This document shows positions 25,367 to 33,741 of a stretch of 64,000 nucleotides of DNA, in pieces. The DNA is from JADKFD01 sp050250665 (lineage in GTDB: Bacteria > Pseudomonadota > Gammaproteobacteria > Xanthomonadales > SZUA-5), in assembly GCA_050250665.1 (NCBI GenBank), contig JBFWOF010000004.1, positions 85,383-149,382 of the forward strand. The letters are read 5' to 3'. Position numbers and translations under genes: made by a program. The notes beneath the pieces are model-generated. The model worked only from the letters and a program-made list of their open reading frames with translations, did no database searches and had not been told where the DNA came from. The stretch's first letter is position 1. Every line of letters starts with the position of its first letter.

Positions 25367-26171
25367 TCCGGCGGGCGCAGGTTCGGCACTGATGGCGCAT
25401 GAAGCGGCATGGCGCATCGGTATCTTTGTCGGCGTCTTCGCCGTGCTGGCACTGTGGCAGAGCTGGCGTCCCTACCGCGGTGTGCGTGCGCGCGGCCTGC
25501 GCTGGGGCCGGCACCTGATCATCGCCCTGCTGGGCTCACTGCTGGTACGGCTGCTGTTTCCCCTGGCGGCCGTGGCCGTCGGTGCCTGGGCCGAGGGCGC
25601 CAGCTTCGGTCTGCTGCAACAGTTGCCACTGCCGACCTGGCTGGTGATCGTCAGCAGTATCGTGCTGCTGGACCTGGCCATCTACTGGCAGCATCGGATC
25701 TTTCATTGGCTGCCGCCGCTGTGGCGCCTGCACCGCATGCATCACAGCGACACCCAGTTCGATGTGTCGACCGCGATCCGCTTTCACCCGCTCGAAATCG
25801 TGCTGTCGATGCTGATCAAGATGGGTGTGGTGGCGCTGATTGGGGCACCGGCAGTGGCGGTGATCCTGTTCGAAATCGTGCTCAATGCCACGGCCATGTT
25901 CAATCACAGCGATGTGCACCTGCCGGCGAGGCTGGATGCCCGCCTGCGCTGGGGGCTGGTGACGCCGGACATGCATCGGATCCATCACTCCACGGAGCGT
26001 GTGGAAACCGACAGCAACTTCGGTTTCTGCCTGCCCTGGTGGGATCGGCTGTTCGGCAGCTACCGGCCAGAGGCGCTGGTCGACCAGGCTGAAATGACGA
26101 TTGGACTGACCGAATTCCGCGCTGATCGGGAGCAATCATTGGCAGCCCAACTGCTTCAGCCACTGCGCTGA
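25359..26171 (+). CDS. Sterol desaturase / fatty acid hydroxylase-family membrane protein
   Basis: A 270-residue integral membrane di-iron enzyme candidate with about four to five hydrophobic segments. The eight-His pattern of the superfamily is present: HRIFHW, LHRMHHSD, NHSDVH and MHRIHHST. The start at 25359 overlaps the upstream stop (ATGGTTGA); an in-frame ATG at 25392 is an alternative. Family members hydroxylate or desaturate lipids such as sterols, carotenoids or fatty acids; the substrate here cannot be read from the sequence. It is much shorter than the other member of this superfamily in the window (35005-36336) and not closely related to it. Confidence 0.86.
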   Translation: MVDPAGAGSALMAHEAAWRIGIFVGVFAVLALWQSWRPYRGVRARGLRWGRHLIIALLGSLLVRLLFPLAAVAVGAWAEGASFGLLQQLPLPTWLVIVSSIVLLDLAIYWQHRIFHWLPPLWRLHRMHHSDTQFDVSTAIRFHPLEIVLSMLIKMGVVALIGAPAVAVILFEIVLNATAMFNHSDVHLPARLDARLRWGLVTPDMHRIHHSTERVETDSNFGFCLPWWDRLFGSYRPEALVDQAEMTIGLTEFRADREQSLAAQLLQPLR

Positions 26172-26297
26172 CTGGCGCTGCCGACCGGCGGCCGCAGGCC
26201 GCTGCAAAGCCCAATTTCCACGCTTGTCGCGCAAGCTCGCGCAGGTGCGTGAAATGCGAGTTAAACTCGGGGCTTGCGATCTTCGGAGATGGCCGTC

Positions 26298-27233
26298 ATG
26301 AGTGCAGAGACCCCCTTTCGTCTGGTGACCCGCAGTGACTTCGACGGTCTGGTCTGCGCGGTTCTACTGAAGCAGCGCGGCATCATCGACGAGATCAGCT
26401 TCGTCCATCCCAAGGACATGCAGGACGGCAAGATTCCGATCGGACCGCGCGACATCACCTGCAACCTGCCCTATGTGCCCGGATGCCATCTGGCTTTCGA
26501 CCATCATGCCAGCGAACTGGCACGGCTGGGATCGCGCCCGGAGAATCTGGTGATCGATGCCAGTTCGCCGTCGGCGGCGCGGGTGGTCTATCAGCACTAC
26601 GGCGCCGAAGAGGCTTTTCCCGGCATTTCGGCCGAGATGATGGATGCCGTGGACAAGGCCGATTCGGCCCAGTTCAGCGTCGACGAGATCCTCAATCCGC
26701 GCGGCTGGGTGTTGCTCAACTATCTGATGGACGCGCGCACCGGTCTCGGCCGCTTCCGTGAGTTCCGGGTGTCGAACTACCAGCTGATGATGGAACTGAT
26801 CGACTACTGCGGTACGCACGACATCGACCAGATTCTGGCGCTGCCGGACGTCAAGGAGCGCTCCGATCTGTACTTTGCCCATCGGGATCCGGCGCAGGAG
26901 CAGATTCGCCGCTGCGCCCGCGTGCACGACAATCTGGTGGTGCTCGATCTGCGTGACGAGGATCTGATCTTCGCCACCAACCGCTTCACCATCTACGCCA
27001 TGTATCCGGACTGCAATATCTCCATCCACGTACTCTGGGGTCTGAAGCGTCAGAACACGGCCTTTGCCATCGGCAAGTCGATCGTCAATCGCAGTTCGCG
27101 CACCGATGTTGGCGCGCTGTGTCTGAAATATGGCGGTGGCGGCCATCGCAATGCCGGCACCTGTCAGGTCGAGATTGCCGAATCCAGGCGCGTGCTCGAC
27201 GAGCTGATCCACTCGATCACCGCCGACGGCTGA
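26298..27233 (+). CDS. DHH-family phosphoesterase (exopolyphosphatase-like)
   Basis: A 311-residue protein of the DHH superfamily of Mn-dependent phosphoesterases. Motifs seen are TRSDFDGLVCA (equivalent of the DxD motif I), FDHHASE (DHH motif, about residue 70), and the C-terminal GGGGHRNAGTC that corresponds to the DHHA1 substrate-binding loop. Such proteins hydrolyse short nucleotides or pyrophosphate-like bonds; automatic annotations often call them exopolyphosphatase-like. The start at 26298 is preferred to the in-frame ATG at 26289 because GGAG at 26285-26288 sits nine bases before it. It is apparently monocistronic, lying 126 bases after the desaturase-like gene. Confidence 0.83.
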   Translation: MSAETPFRLVTRSDFDGLVCAVLLKQRGIIDEISFVHPKDMQDGKIPIGPRDITCNLPYVPGCHLAFDHHASELARLGSRPENLVIDASSPSAARVVYQHYGAEEAFPGISAEMMDAVDKADSAQFSVDEILNPRGWVLLNYLMDARTGLGRFREFRVSNYQLMMELIDYCGTHDIDQILALPDVKERSDLYFAHRDPAQEQIRRCARVHDNLVVLDLRDEDLIFATNRFTIYAMYPDCNISIHVLWGLKRQNTAFAIGKSIVNRSSRTDVGALCLKYGGGGHRNAGTCQVEIAESRRVLDELIHSITADG

Positions 27234-27310
27234 CAGCCGCCGGGGCACTCCGTGTGCACCGATGAGCCGCAGCTGCGTTGAATCCCTCCGACACCGGAGA
27301 GATTTGCCCC

Positions 27311-27901
27311 ATGCGCTCGCGACTGATGCTGATCCTGAGCCTGCTGGCCTGGCCGCTGTGCCTGCCGGCGGCTAGCGGTTGCCCAGATCTGAGTGGTTTG
27401 CCCATCTACCCCAGGGTGCAGTTCTCGCAGGTCTGGCAGGCGCTGGACAACCAGAGTTCCTGTACCCAGAACTGCCATCTCGGCTCTGCACCCACCGGCG
27501 AGCTGGATCTGTCCAACGCCAGCCTTGCGATCTACTTTCTGGTCGGACAGAGCAGCAGCCAGTCGGGTGATCTGTTGCGGGTCAAACCCGGCGACCCCGA
27601 AGGCAGCCTGTTCTGGCAGAAGATCGCCTGCACCAGTCCGGGTGTGGGTGCACCGATGCCGCCGCCCGCGGGCGGTGTGTCGGTGGATCTGATGGGCCTG
27701 ATCTACGACTGGATCGCGCAAGGCGCATACGGCGAGAGCAGCGAAGACCCGATCAGGCGCGACTACCTGTTTCGTGATTCCATGGAATCGTTGAGGTATC
27801 CGCCGCCGGTCACCTTTGCCCTTCCCTTCGAGCCGCTACCCGCGCAGCATCGAGAACCGGATCTGGAGTCCAGGGGTTTTCATGGCGGGCCAAGAACGTG
27901 A
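27311..27901 (+). CDS. Secreted cytochrome-c-like protein with an atypical CX3CH site
   Basis: A 196-residue protein with a Sec signal (MRSRLMLILSLLAWPLCLPAAS). The start at 27311 follows GGAGAG with nine-base spacing. The mature part resembles the cytochrome-c-like modules of secreted multidomain proteins: a putative haem site SSCTQNCHLGS, then ELDLSNASLAIYFLVG, LLRVKPGDPEGSLFWQKI and a possible distal Met in GAPMPPPAGG, followed by LIYDWIAQGA. The haem motif reads C-T-Q-N-C-H, three residues between the cysteines rather than two. The last 40 residues contain DYLFRDSMESLR, similar to a C-terminal tag common in secreted proteins of this order. Its coding end overlaps the thioesterase gene by 20 bases. 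Whether haem is attached is unknown. Confidence 0.7.
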   Translation: MRSRLMLILSLLAWPLCLPAASGCPDLSGLPIYPRVQFSQVWQALDNQSSCTQNCHLGSAPTGELDLSNASLAIYFLVGQSSSQSGDLLRVKPGDPEGSLFWQKIACTSPGVGAPMPPPAGGVSVDLMGLIYDWIAQGAYGESSEDPIRRDYLFRDSMESLRYPPPVTFALPFEPLPAQHREPDLESRGFHGGPRT

Positions 27902-28385
27902 TCTGACCCTGCGCTTTCTGGCGCAGCCCAAGGACGTCAACTATGGCGGCAAGGCTTTCGGTGGCGCCGTCATGGGCTGGATCGATCAGGCCGCCTACGC
28001 GCTGGCAGCCGGCTGGAGCGGCCACTACTGCGTGACCGTCTACGTCGGCGGCATCCAGTTCGAGGCGCCGGTGCCCATCGGCAGTCTGGTCGAGGTGCGC
28101 GCCCGTCTGCTGCTGACCGGCACCAGCAGCATGCACATCGGCGTCGATGTCCACGCCCGCGACCCACGCGGCGATGCCAGCTCCCGGGTACGCACCACCC
28201 ACTGCATCGTGGTCTTCGTGGCCATGGACAGCGACGGCCGCTCGATGGCAGTGCCCGCCTACACCCCCCAGACCGAAGAAGAACAGGAACTCCAGGCCTA
28301 CGCCCGCCGCGTCGCCGAGTTGCGCAAGGCGGTCGAGCGGGAACGGGTGGAGTTTCTGGCCAAGGCGGGGAGGGGCGGTGCTTAG
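27882..28385 (+). CDS. Acyl-CoA thioesterase, hotdog fold (YciA/BFIT-like)
   Basis: A 167-residue cytoplasmic hotdog-fold thioesterase. The start at 27882 (MAGQERDLTLRF) has AGGGG upstream, and the frame overlaps the preceding gene by 20 bases. The signature VNYGGKAFGGAVMGWIDQAAY carries the hotdog helix with its catalytic Asp position (WIDQAA), followed by VTVYVGGIQFEAPVPIGSLVE and HIGVDVHARDP. Family members hydrolyse acyl-CoAs in lipid turnover. The last codons (from 28362) belong to a 198-bp unit that is duplicated just downstream, so the stop codon neighbourhood is part of a repeat. Confidence 0.88.
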   Translation: MAGQERDLTLRFLAQPKDVNYGGKAFGGAVMGWIDQAAYALAAGWSGHYCVTVYVGGIQFEAPVPIGSLVEVRARLLLTGTSSMHIGVDVHARDPRGDASSRVRTTHCIVVFVAMDSDGRSMAVPAYTPQTEEEQELQAYARRVAELRKAVERERVEFLAKAGRGGA

Positions 28386-28724
28386 GTCGTGGTAAGGCCA
28401 GCAGAGTCAAACGTGAAACGTAAAACGTCAATGAAAGCGCAAGCTCCTGCCCTGATTGACGTTTCACTTTTGACGTTTCACGCTGCTTGCGACATCGCCT
28501 CGATTTTCAACACGCGCTACCGGGAAGGGAAAGGGAAGCGCCAGCGTCCGTCACCTCGCCAAGGCGGGGCTTGGCGGTGCTTGTGTCGTGGTGAGGCCAG
28601 CAGAGTCAAACGTAAAACGTAAAACGTCAATCAAGGCAGAAGCTCGCTCTGATTGACGTTTTACGTTTCACGTTTGACCGTGCTTGCCACATCGCCTGGA
28701 TTTTCGACACGCGCTACCGGGACC
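28362..28724. repeat. Tandem duplication of the convergent intergenic unit, each with an AAACGT stem-loop
   Basis: Two diverged copies about 198 bp apart: copy A from 28362 (GCCAAGGCGGGG) to about 28525 (GCGCTACCGGGA), copy B from 28559 to about 28724. Each contains a stem-loop of three NAAACGT heptamers (28408-28428 pairing with 28454-28481; 28607-28627 pairing with 28651-28678). Copy A starts inside the thioesterase coding end, and copy B finishes inside the amidotransferase coding end, so the duplication spans both gene termini. No other gene is seen in the 328 bp between the two stops. Confidence 0.85.
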
Positions 28725-29460
28725 GCAACACCACCCTGCGCGCCGGTCTGCCGATCAGGTCCAGAAAGGCGTTGAACAGCGGCTCGGCGCGTTCGCCCAG
28801 CAGCGGTGCATGGGTCTCGCTGTGCTCGCGGATGGCATCGGCATCGTGTTCCAGGCCAGCGGCGCAGACTTCCTCGCGATAGGCCGGTGTGCCCAGCCAG
28901 CGTTCGATCAGCGGCTGGTCCACTTCGGGATGGAACTGCACCCCATAGGCCTTGTCGCCATAGCGGAAGGCCTGTTGTTCGCAGCTCTCGGTGCGCGCCA
29001 GTTGCGTGGCGCCGCTGGGCAAATCGAAGGTGTAGCTGTGCCACTGGAACACGCGGGCGCCGCCGGCCAGAGGCGCGAACACCGGGTCATCGCAACCGGC
29101 AGCCGTGGTCTGCAATTCATACCAACCGATTTCCGGGCGGATGTTCATCCGCACCGGGGCGCCCAGCACATGGGCCAACAGCTGCGCGCCCAGGCAGATG
29201 CCGAACACCGGCTTGTCCTGGTGCAGGGCGCGCTCGATGGCCTTGAGCTCGGTACGCAGATGCGCCCGGCGATCGCTCTCGACCACATTCATCGGCCCGC
29301 CAAGCACGATCAGCCCGTGGTAACGGTCGACGGTGGGCTGGGCCTCGGGCTCGCGCTCGAAATTGACGAAACGGATGCGATGCCCGCGCGCCCGGATCAG
29401 CGGATCCAGCGTCCCCAGCGGCTCGGCGGCAACATGTTGGAAGACCAGCAGGCGTGACAT
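28714..29460 (-). CDS. Class I glutamine amidotransferase-like protein
   Basis: A 248-residue protein of the GMP-synthase-like amidotransferase group. The start at 29460 (MSRLLVFQHVAAEPLG) excludes the REP palindrome at 29529-29585 that a longer frame would translate. The nucleophile Cys is in VFGICLGAQLLA, the catalytic His/Glu pair in GVQFHPEVD, and LIVLGGPMNV is the oxyanion strand. Family members release ammonia from glutamine for a partner synthase or act alone as gamma-glutamyl hydrolases; no synthase is adjacent, so the substrate is unknown. The stop codon lies within a duplicated intergenic unit. Confidence 0.87.
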   Translation of the reverse strand: MSRLLVFQHVAAEPLGTLDPLIRARGHRIRFVNFEREPEAQPTVDRYHGLIVLGGPMNVVESDRRAHLRTELKAIERALHQDKPVFGICLGAQLLAHVLGAPVRMNIRPEIGWYELQTTAAGCDDPVFAPLAGGARVFQWHSYTFDLPSGATQLARTESCEQQAFRYGDKAYGVQFHPEVDQPLIERWLGTPAYREEVCAAGLEHDADAIREHSETHAPLLGERAEPLFNAFLDLIGRPARRVVLRSR

Positions 29461-29528
29461 GCGGACTACGATAGCGCGCGACGCCGGGAGCTGGCGAACG
29501 GCGTGTGAGCCCGACACCAGCGCCAGCG

Positions 29529-29585
29529 CTGTGGGAGCGGCTTCAGCCGCGATGGCTGCAGTCGCGGCTGAAGCCGCTCCCACAG
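29529..29585. repeat. Perfect REP-type palindrome
   Basis: Arms 29529-29552 and 29562-29585 are perfectly complementary over 24 bases (CTGTGGGAGCGGCTTCAGCC start), with a nine-base loop. It sits between divergent starts (amidotransferase at 29460 and the secreted protein at 29678), so unlike most copies it lies in a promoter region. Confidence 0.88.
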
Positions 29586-29677
29586 GGGCGAGACCACATC
29601 GCCCTGAGGTGCACTCCCTCACCTGCGGGCTGCCGCGGCCGTAGACTCTGCACCACCGTCATGCCGGAATCAGCCCG

Positions 29678-30547
29678 ATGTCGCGCAACTTGCTGCTGTC
29701 CGCCGTACTCCTCTGCTCCACGCCTGCCGCGGCCCAGTCCACGCCGGACTGGTTTGGCGTCGACGGTTTCGAGTTTGTCACGCCGGCCACGGTGTTCCGT
29801 TTCAGCGATCTGGATCTGCGCGATCCGCATGTGTTTCTGCCGATCACGATTCCACCCCTCCCGACCTTCTGCACCGATTTCACCGACAACGTGATTCCGA
29901 CCACCACGGTCTCGTTCAACGGTTCCATCCAGGACAGCTACAGCGCCGACAGCAACCCGGCCGATGGCGTGCTGGATGCCAGCAGTCTGTTGTGGTTCCG
30001 GCCCCTGCGTCGGGATGACGGCATTGCCCGGGTCGACAACGGCGGTGCCGATTGTCTGGCGCCAGCGCCGCCGGCCAGTTGCAGCGCTGCGGCGACTGCC
30101 CAACCCCAGAGCTATGTCTATGCCAGCGCCATCAGCGGTACTTGCCTGTCGCCGCTGGTCGGCACCACTGGTACGCCCGCCTACAGCCCGGCCATTGCCA
30201 CCCCGGCCGGCCCGTGTTTCGTCACTGGGGCGCGCACCTTCACCTTCGACAATGGCGGTACCCTGATCACCCTCAACGATGCCCAGATCGCGGCCAGCTT
30301 CGTCGGCAATCCGGCTACTGGCCTGGGCAACGGTTTGTTGAGGGGATTTCTACGCGAGAGTGATGCCAACCAGATCATCATCAACAATGCGGCTCTGCCC
30401 GGCGGCAGCATCGTCCTGTCCAGCTTGCTCCCCGGTGGCAGCGGCTCGTGTTCCAGCCGCAACGACAGGGATCAGCACAATGGCGAGAGTGGCTGGTGGT
30501 TCTACTTCAACTTCGTGGCCGAGCCGGTGACCTATCTGGACCCGTGA
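29678..30547 (+). CDS. Secreted protein of unknown function
   Basis: A 289-residue protein with a clear Sec signal (MSRNLLLSAVLLCSTPAAAQ, cleavage near 20). The mature start DWFGVDGFEF resembles a short motif common in exported proteins of this order. The rest is Ser/Thr/Pro/Gly-rich and beta-like, with several Cys (FCTDF, DCLAP, SCSAA, GTCLSP, PCFVTG, GSCSSR) that could form disulfides. No known domain was recognised. The ending YFNFVAEPVTYLDP suggests a beta-sandwich strand. A run of GGGGCAC heptamers begins 24 bases beyond the stop codon. Confidence 0.7.
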   Translation: MSRNLLLSAVLLCSTPAAAQSTPDWFGVDGFEFVTPATVFRFSDLDLRDPHVFLPITIPPLPTFCTDFTDNVIPTTTVSFNGSIQDSYSADSNPADGVLDASSLLWFRPLRRDDGIARVDNGGADCLAPAPPASCSAAATAQPQSYVYASAISGTCLSPLVGTTGTPAYSPAIATPAGPCFVTGARTFTFDNGGTLITLNDAQIAASFVGNPATGLGNGLLRGFLRESDANQIIINNAALPGGSIVLSSLLPGGSGSCSSRNDRDQHNGESGWWFYFNFVAEPVTYLDP

Positions 30548-30570
30548 TACCGTTAGAGGGGCAGGGGAGA

Positions 30571-30660
30571 CGGGGCACGGGGCACGGGGCACGGGGCACG
30601 GGGCACGGGAATCGTAGGTCACGTTGGCCGCATAGCGGGCTACGTGACATCGAGCAAACG
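30571..30660. repeat. GGGGCAC heptamer tract followed by a dispersed repeat
   Basis: Five exact CGGGGCA units at 30571-30605 are followed by CGTAGGTCACGTTGGCCGC and a segment to about 30657 (CTACGTGACATCGAG) that also occurs at 49868-49910 and, in inverted form, at 49915-49945. The interval separates two secreted-protein genes on the same strand. Confidence 0.85.
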
Positions 30661-30668
30661 GGGGAGAC

Positions 30669-31493
30669 ATGTCAATTCGCAATGGAAACACCTGGGTGGC
30701 CGCATGCGTATTGCTCGCCACCACCGCCGCCGCCGAATCGCTGCCCGGCGCGCGTCACTACATGAGCTACGACGGCACCGCCTTTGACAAGAAGGACGGT
30801 CAGGTGCTGTATCGCGAATCGCACTTCCTGGCGATGGAGGGCGGCGCAGTGCGCGAGCGCCTGGTGCTGTATCGCTGCGCCGACGGCACCCCGTTTGCGC
30901 GCAAGCGCGTGGAGAACGCCTTCGCCTCGCCCTGGTTGCCGGAATTCGACATGGTGGATGCCCGTCTCGGTTATCGCGAAGGTTTCAGTGCCAAAGGTCA
31001 GACGCCCGAGGTCTATGTGCAGGAGGTTGGCGAGAATGAAACCGAGCGCGAGGCCTTTGACCAGATTCCGCAGGATCTGGTCGGCGACGCCGGCTTTGAC
31101 AGCTTTGTCCAGGATCACTGGGACGAGTTGGTCGCCGGCGAAACCATGCATTTCAAGTTTCTGGTGCCGAGCCGCCTGGACTACATGAATTTCAAGGTGC
31201 GCCAGGTCAGTGAGGACCGCATCGGCGATCGCCCGGTGCGGGTGTTCCGGCTGGCCCTGGGCGGCTTGCTGGGCCTGATCGTGTCGGGCATTGATGTCAG
31301 CTACGACAGCCAGTCGCGCACCCTGTTGCGCTTCGAGGGCCTGTCCAATGTGCGCAATGAAGAGGGCGACAATTATGTGGCCCGAATCGACTTCCCACCC
31401 GACGAACGCCGCGACGAAGCATCGTCCGAACCCTTGGAAGCCGCCCGCAGCGTGCAGCTGGCCAGTTCCTGCGCGGCGCCCAGGCGCGGCTGA
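30669..31493 (+). CDS. Exported protein of unknown function
   Basis: A 274-residue protein with a probable signal peptide (IRNGNTWVAACVLLATTAAAE). No domain was recognised. It alternates acidic and aromatic segments (HYMSYDGTAFDKKDGQVLYRE, ETMHFKFLVPSRLDYMNF, FRLALGGLLGLIVSGIDVSYD), which suggests a beta-rich periplasmic fold, perhaps lipid- or ligand-binding; this is inference only. GGGGGAGAC just before the ATG is an adequate ribosome binding site. A five-unit GGTTGTC tract begins 10 bases after the stop codon. Confidence 0.7.
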   Translation: MSIRNGNTWVAACVLLATTAAAESLPGARHYMSYDGTAFDKKDGQVLYRESHFLAMEGGAVRERLVLYRCADGTPFARKRVENAFASPWLPEFDMVDARLGYREGFSAKGQTPEVYVQEVGENETEREAFDQIPQDLVGDAGFDSFVQDHWDELVAGETMHFKFLVPSRLDYMNFKVRQVSEDRIGDRPVRVFRLALGGLLGLIVSGIDVSYDSQSRTLLRFEGLSNVRNEEGDNYVARIDFPPDERRDEASSEPLEAARSVQLASSCAAPRRG

Positions 31494-31786
31494 GCGCGGA
31501 GGCGGTTGTCGGTTGTCGGTTGTCGGTTGTCGGTTGTCGGAATAAGCAATCGCATATGCAGGCGTGTCGGCGCGCAACGCTTCTGTGGGAGCGGACTTCG
31601 TCCGCGACGCCTCGGGCCACAGCTGGTATGTGCCGGGTCTGCTGACCCACGCGTCACTTGACTCTGCTCTTCTCAGCGTCCTTTCTGCTTTTCCTTTGCG
31701 ATCTCTGCGTCCTGCTTCTGATAGCAACGCACCTCGGTGACCGGTTTTCGCAACAGGATCGGAGCCGCTGCAACAACAGGCTGAGC
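31494..31786. repeat. Intergenic repeats between the exported protein and trxC
   Basis: Five GGTTGTC heptamers at 31504-31538, a REP-type half-palindrome at 31583-31610 (CTGTGGGAGCGGACTTCGTCC), and at about 31668-31725 a pyrimidine-rich unit (CTTTGCGATCTCTGCGTCCTG) that recurs at 63536-63568. No gene is supported. Confidence 0.75.
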
Positions 31787-32224
31787 TCAGCTCAACGCCT
31801 CGGCCGCAAAACGGACGATGTCGTTGGCGCCGATCGCGCCCTGCTGGCGGGCAATCTCACGGCCGCCATGGAACAGCGCCAGAGTCGGGATGCTCTGGAT
31901 ACGGAACTCGGCGCCGATGTCCTGATGCGCCTGGATGTCGATCTTGGCGACACGCACCCGCGGCTCCAGGCGGGTGGTCGCGGCCGTGAGCTGCGGCGCC
32001 ATCGACACGCAGGGCCCGCACCAGGGCGCCCAGAAATCGACCAGCACCGGTTGCTCGGAATGCTCGATCAGGCGGCGGAATCCGGCGCTGTCGACGTCGA
32101 CCGGCTTGCCGCGGAACAGTGGCTGCTTGCAGCGGCCGCACACTGGACCCGCTTCGAGCCGATCCAGCGGCACCCGGTTCTTGCTCTGGCAGGCCGGACA
32201 GAGGATGTGCAGGGACTCGGACAT
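31787..32224 (-). CDS. trxC: Thioredoxin 2
   Basis: A 145-residue zinc-binding thioredoxin. The start at 32224 (MSESLHILCPAC) fits the family. The N-terminal zinc ribbon has CPAC (about 9-12) and CGRC (about 29-32); the thioredoxin domain has the redox site FWAPWCGPC and the cis-Pro in SIPTLALF. It reduces disulfides in the cytoplasm and in E. coli is induced by oxidative stress through OxyR; no OxyR site was identified here. It stands alone between repeat-rich intergenic stretches and is followed on the same strand, upstream, by the TRAP binding-protein gene. Confidence 0.94.
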   Translation of the reverse strand: MSESLHILCPACQSKNRVPLDRLEAGPVCGRCKQPLFRGKPVDVDSAGFRRLIEHSEQPVLVDFWAPWCGPCVSMAPQLTAATTRLEPRVRVAKIDIQAHQDIGAEFRIQSIPTLALFHGGREIARQQGAIGANDIVRFAAEALS

Positions 32225-32310
32225 GACGGCGCTCGCAGTAGTCAGATCACTGCAAGATGGTGGTGAAGGCAGAGGCAATCAAGGTGCCGGCGCGTGCTGG
32301 CCTGGCAAGG

Positions 32311-32380
32311 CGATCGCGGACAGAGTCCGCTCCCACAGGGCTGCGACCCATCCTGTGGGAGCGGGCTGCGCCCGCGACGA
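32311..32380. repeat. Pair of REP-type units upstream of trxC
   Basis: CGATCGCGGACAGAGTCCGC followed by TCCCACAGGG (32311-32340) faces CCTGTGGGAGCGGGCTGCGC (32352-32373), two GTGGGAGC units in inverted orientation. A near-copy of the first unit is at 33601-33630. They lie between the dctP stop and the trxC start. Confidence 0.8.
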
Positions 32381-32401
32381 GTGCCCCCTGCCCCCGCAAT
32401 C

Positions 32402-33502
32402 TCAGCCGCGCGCCGCGTAGAACGCCACCTCGGAGACCTCGTGCCAGCGCTTGGCGCTGTTGCGGAAGGCCTGGTAGGAGTCGTGGACGCGGGTGGTGAA
32501 CTCGTCCTTCGCAGCGATTTCGGCGACCACTGCAGCGCTGGTGTCGCGTAGCGCCGCGAGCACATCGTCCGGCAGCTTGCGGAACTGCACGCCGGCCTCT
32601 ATCAAGGTCTCCAGCGCGCGCTGGTTCTGGGCGGTGTAGTCGGCCAGCATGTCGTCGTTGATGGCACGGCAGGCGCCCTCGACGATGGCCTTGAGATCAT
32701 CGGGCAGGGCGTCGAAGGCGGTCTTGTTGATGGTGCATTCCAGGGTCGGTCCGGGTTCCTGCCAGCCCGGGTAGTAGGCGTAGTCGGCCACCTTGTTCAG
32801 GCCGAAGGCGAGATCGTTGTATGGCCCCACCCATTCGGTGGCATCCAGTGCGCCGGTCTGCATCGCCGTGTACAGCTCGGCGCCAGGAATGTTCACCGGC
32901 GCACCGCCGAGGCGCGCCAGCACCTCGCCACCGAGGCCGGGGATGCGCATCTTCAGGCCCTTGAGGTCGGCCACGCTGTTGATCTCCTTGCGGAACCAAC
33001 CGGCCAGCTGGACGCCGGTGTTGCCGGCCGGAAAAGGCACCAGATCGAAGCGGGCATAGAGCTCGCGCCACAGTTCCAGGCCACCGCCGTGATAGAGCCA
33101 GCCGTTCATTTCCTGGGCATTCATGCCGAAGGGCACGGCGGCAAAGAACTGCGCGGCCTCGGCCTTGCCTTTCCAGTAATAGGCGGCACTGTGGCCCATC
33201 TGCGCCGTGCCCTGCGAGACCGCATCGAAGACTTCGAAAGCCGGCACCAGTTCACCGCCGCCAAAGACCTTGACCGTCAGCCGACCGCCGCTCATGCGTC
33301 CGATCATCTCCGCCAGGCGCGCGGCGCCAGCGCCGAGTCCGGGGAAGTTGGTCGGCCACGAGGTGACCATCTTCCAGTGGATCGGCGCTGCGCCGGGCTG
33401 TGCGCCGGCAACCGCGGTTGGCGCGGTGCCACTGCCGCAGGCGGCGAGCGCACCGGCGGTGGCGGCGACTCCGCCGGCCTGTATGAATTGACGTCGATCC
33501 AT
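32402..33502 (-). CDS. TRAP transporter solute-binding protein (DctP/TakP-like), Tat lipoprotein
   Basis: A 366-residue periplasmic binding protein. The start at 33502 (MDRRQFIQAGG) exposes a twin-arginine signal DRRQF and a lipobox LAAC (Cys22), so export by Tat with lipid attachment is likely. The fold signature is present: FDAVSQGTAQMGHSAAYYWKGK, WFRKEINSVADLKGLKMRIPG, and YYPGWQEPGPTLE, the last typical of the alpha-keto-acid binding TakP branch; a 2-oxo acid or carboxylate ligand is inferred. No DctQ/DctM membrane subunits are next to it, so it is an orphan in this window. REP units flank both ends. Confidence 0.9.
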   Translation of the reverse strand: MDRRQFIQAGGVAATAGALAACGSGTAPTAVAGAQPGAAPIHWKMVTSWPTNFPGLGAGAARLAEMIGRMSGGRLTVKVFGGGELVPAFEVFDAVSQGTAQMGHSAAYYWKGKAEAAQFFAAVPFGMNAQEMNGWLYHGGGLELWRELYARFDLVPFPAGNTGVQLAGWFRKEINSVADLKGLKMRIPGLGGEVLARLGGAPVNIPGAELYTAMQTGALDATEWVGPYNDLAFGLNKVADYAYYPGWQEPGPTLECTINKTAFDALPDDLKAIVEGACRAINDDMLADYTAQNQRALETLIEAGVQFRKLPDDVLAALRDTSAAVVAEIAAKDEFTTRVHDSYQAFRNSAKRWHEVSEVAFYAARG

Positions 33503-33600
33503 GGCTGTGTCCTCCCGAAGCAGGGCCACAGTCTAGAAGGAAGCGAGGCTGTCGGTCTGCCTGCTTCGGTGGTGGCGTCGGCGGCAAGTCGAGGCAGAGC

Positions 33601-33741
33601 GATCGCGGACAGAGTCCGCTCCCACAGGTTTCCGATTGCCACCGCACTCGCGTGTGGGAGCGGATTCATCCGCGACTGACCACAGCCGCCGCACCGTCCC
33701 GCTGCTCTTCCCCTGCCCCCTGCCCCGTCTCCCGTGCCCCG
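33601..33741. repeat. REP units and C-rich tract between dctP and the sialidase-fold gene
   Basis: GATCGCGGACAGAGTCCGCT then CCCACAGG (33601-33628) faces GTGTGGGAGCGGATTCATCC (33652-33671), an inverted pair of GTGGGAGC elements. From 33709 to 33741 a tract reading CCCCTGCCCCCTGCCCCG on the plus strand abuts the stop codon of the minus-strand gene at 33742; in mRNA sense it is G-rich (GGGGCAC-type heptamers). Confidence 0.8.
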
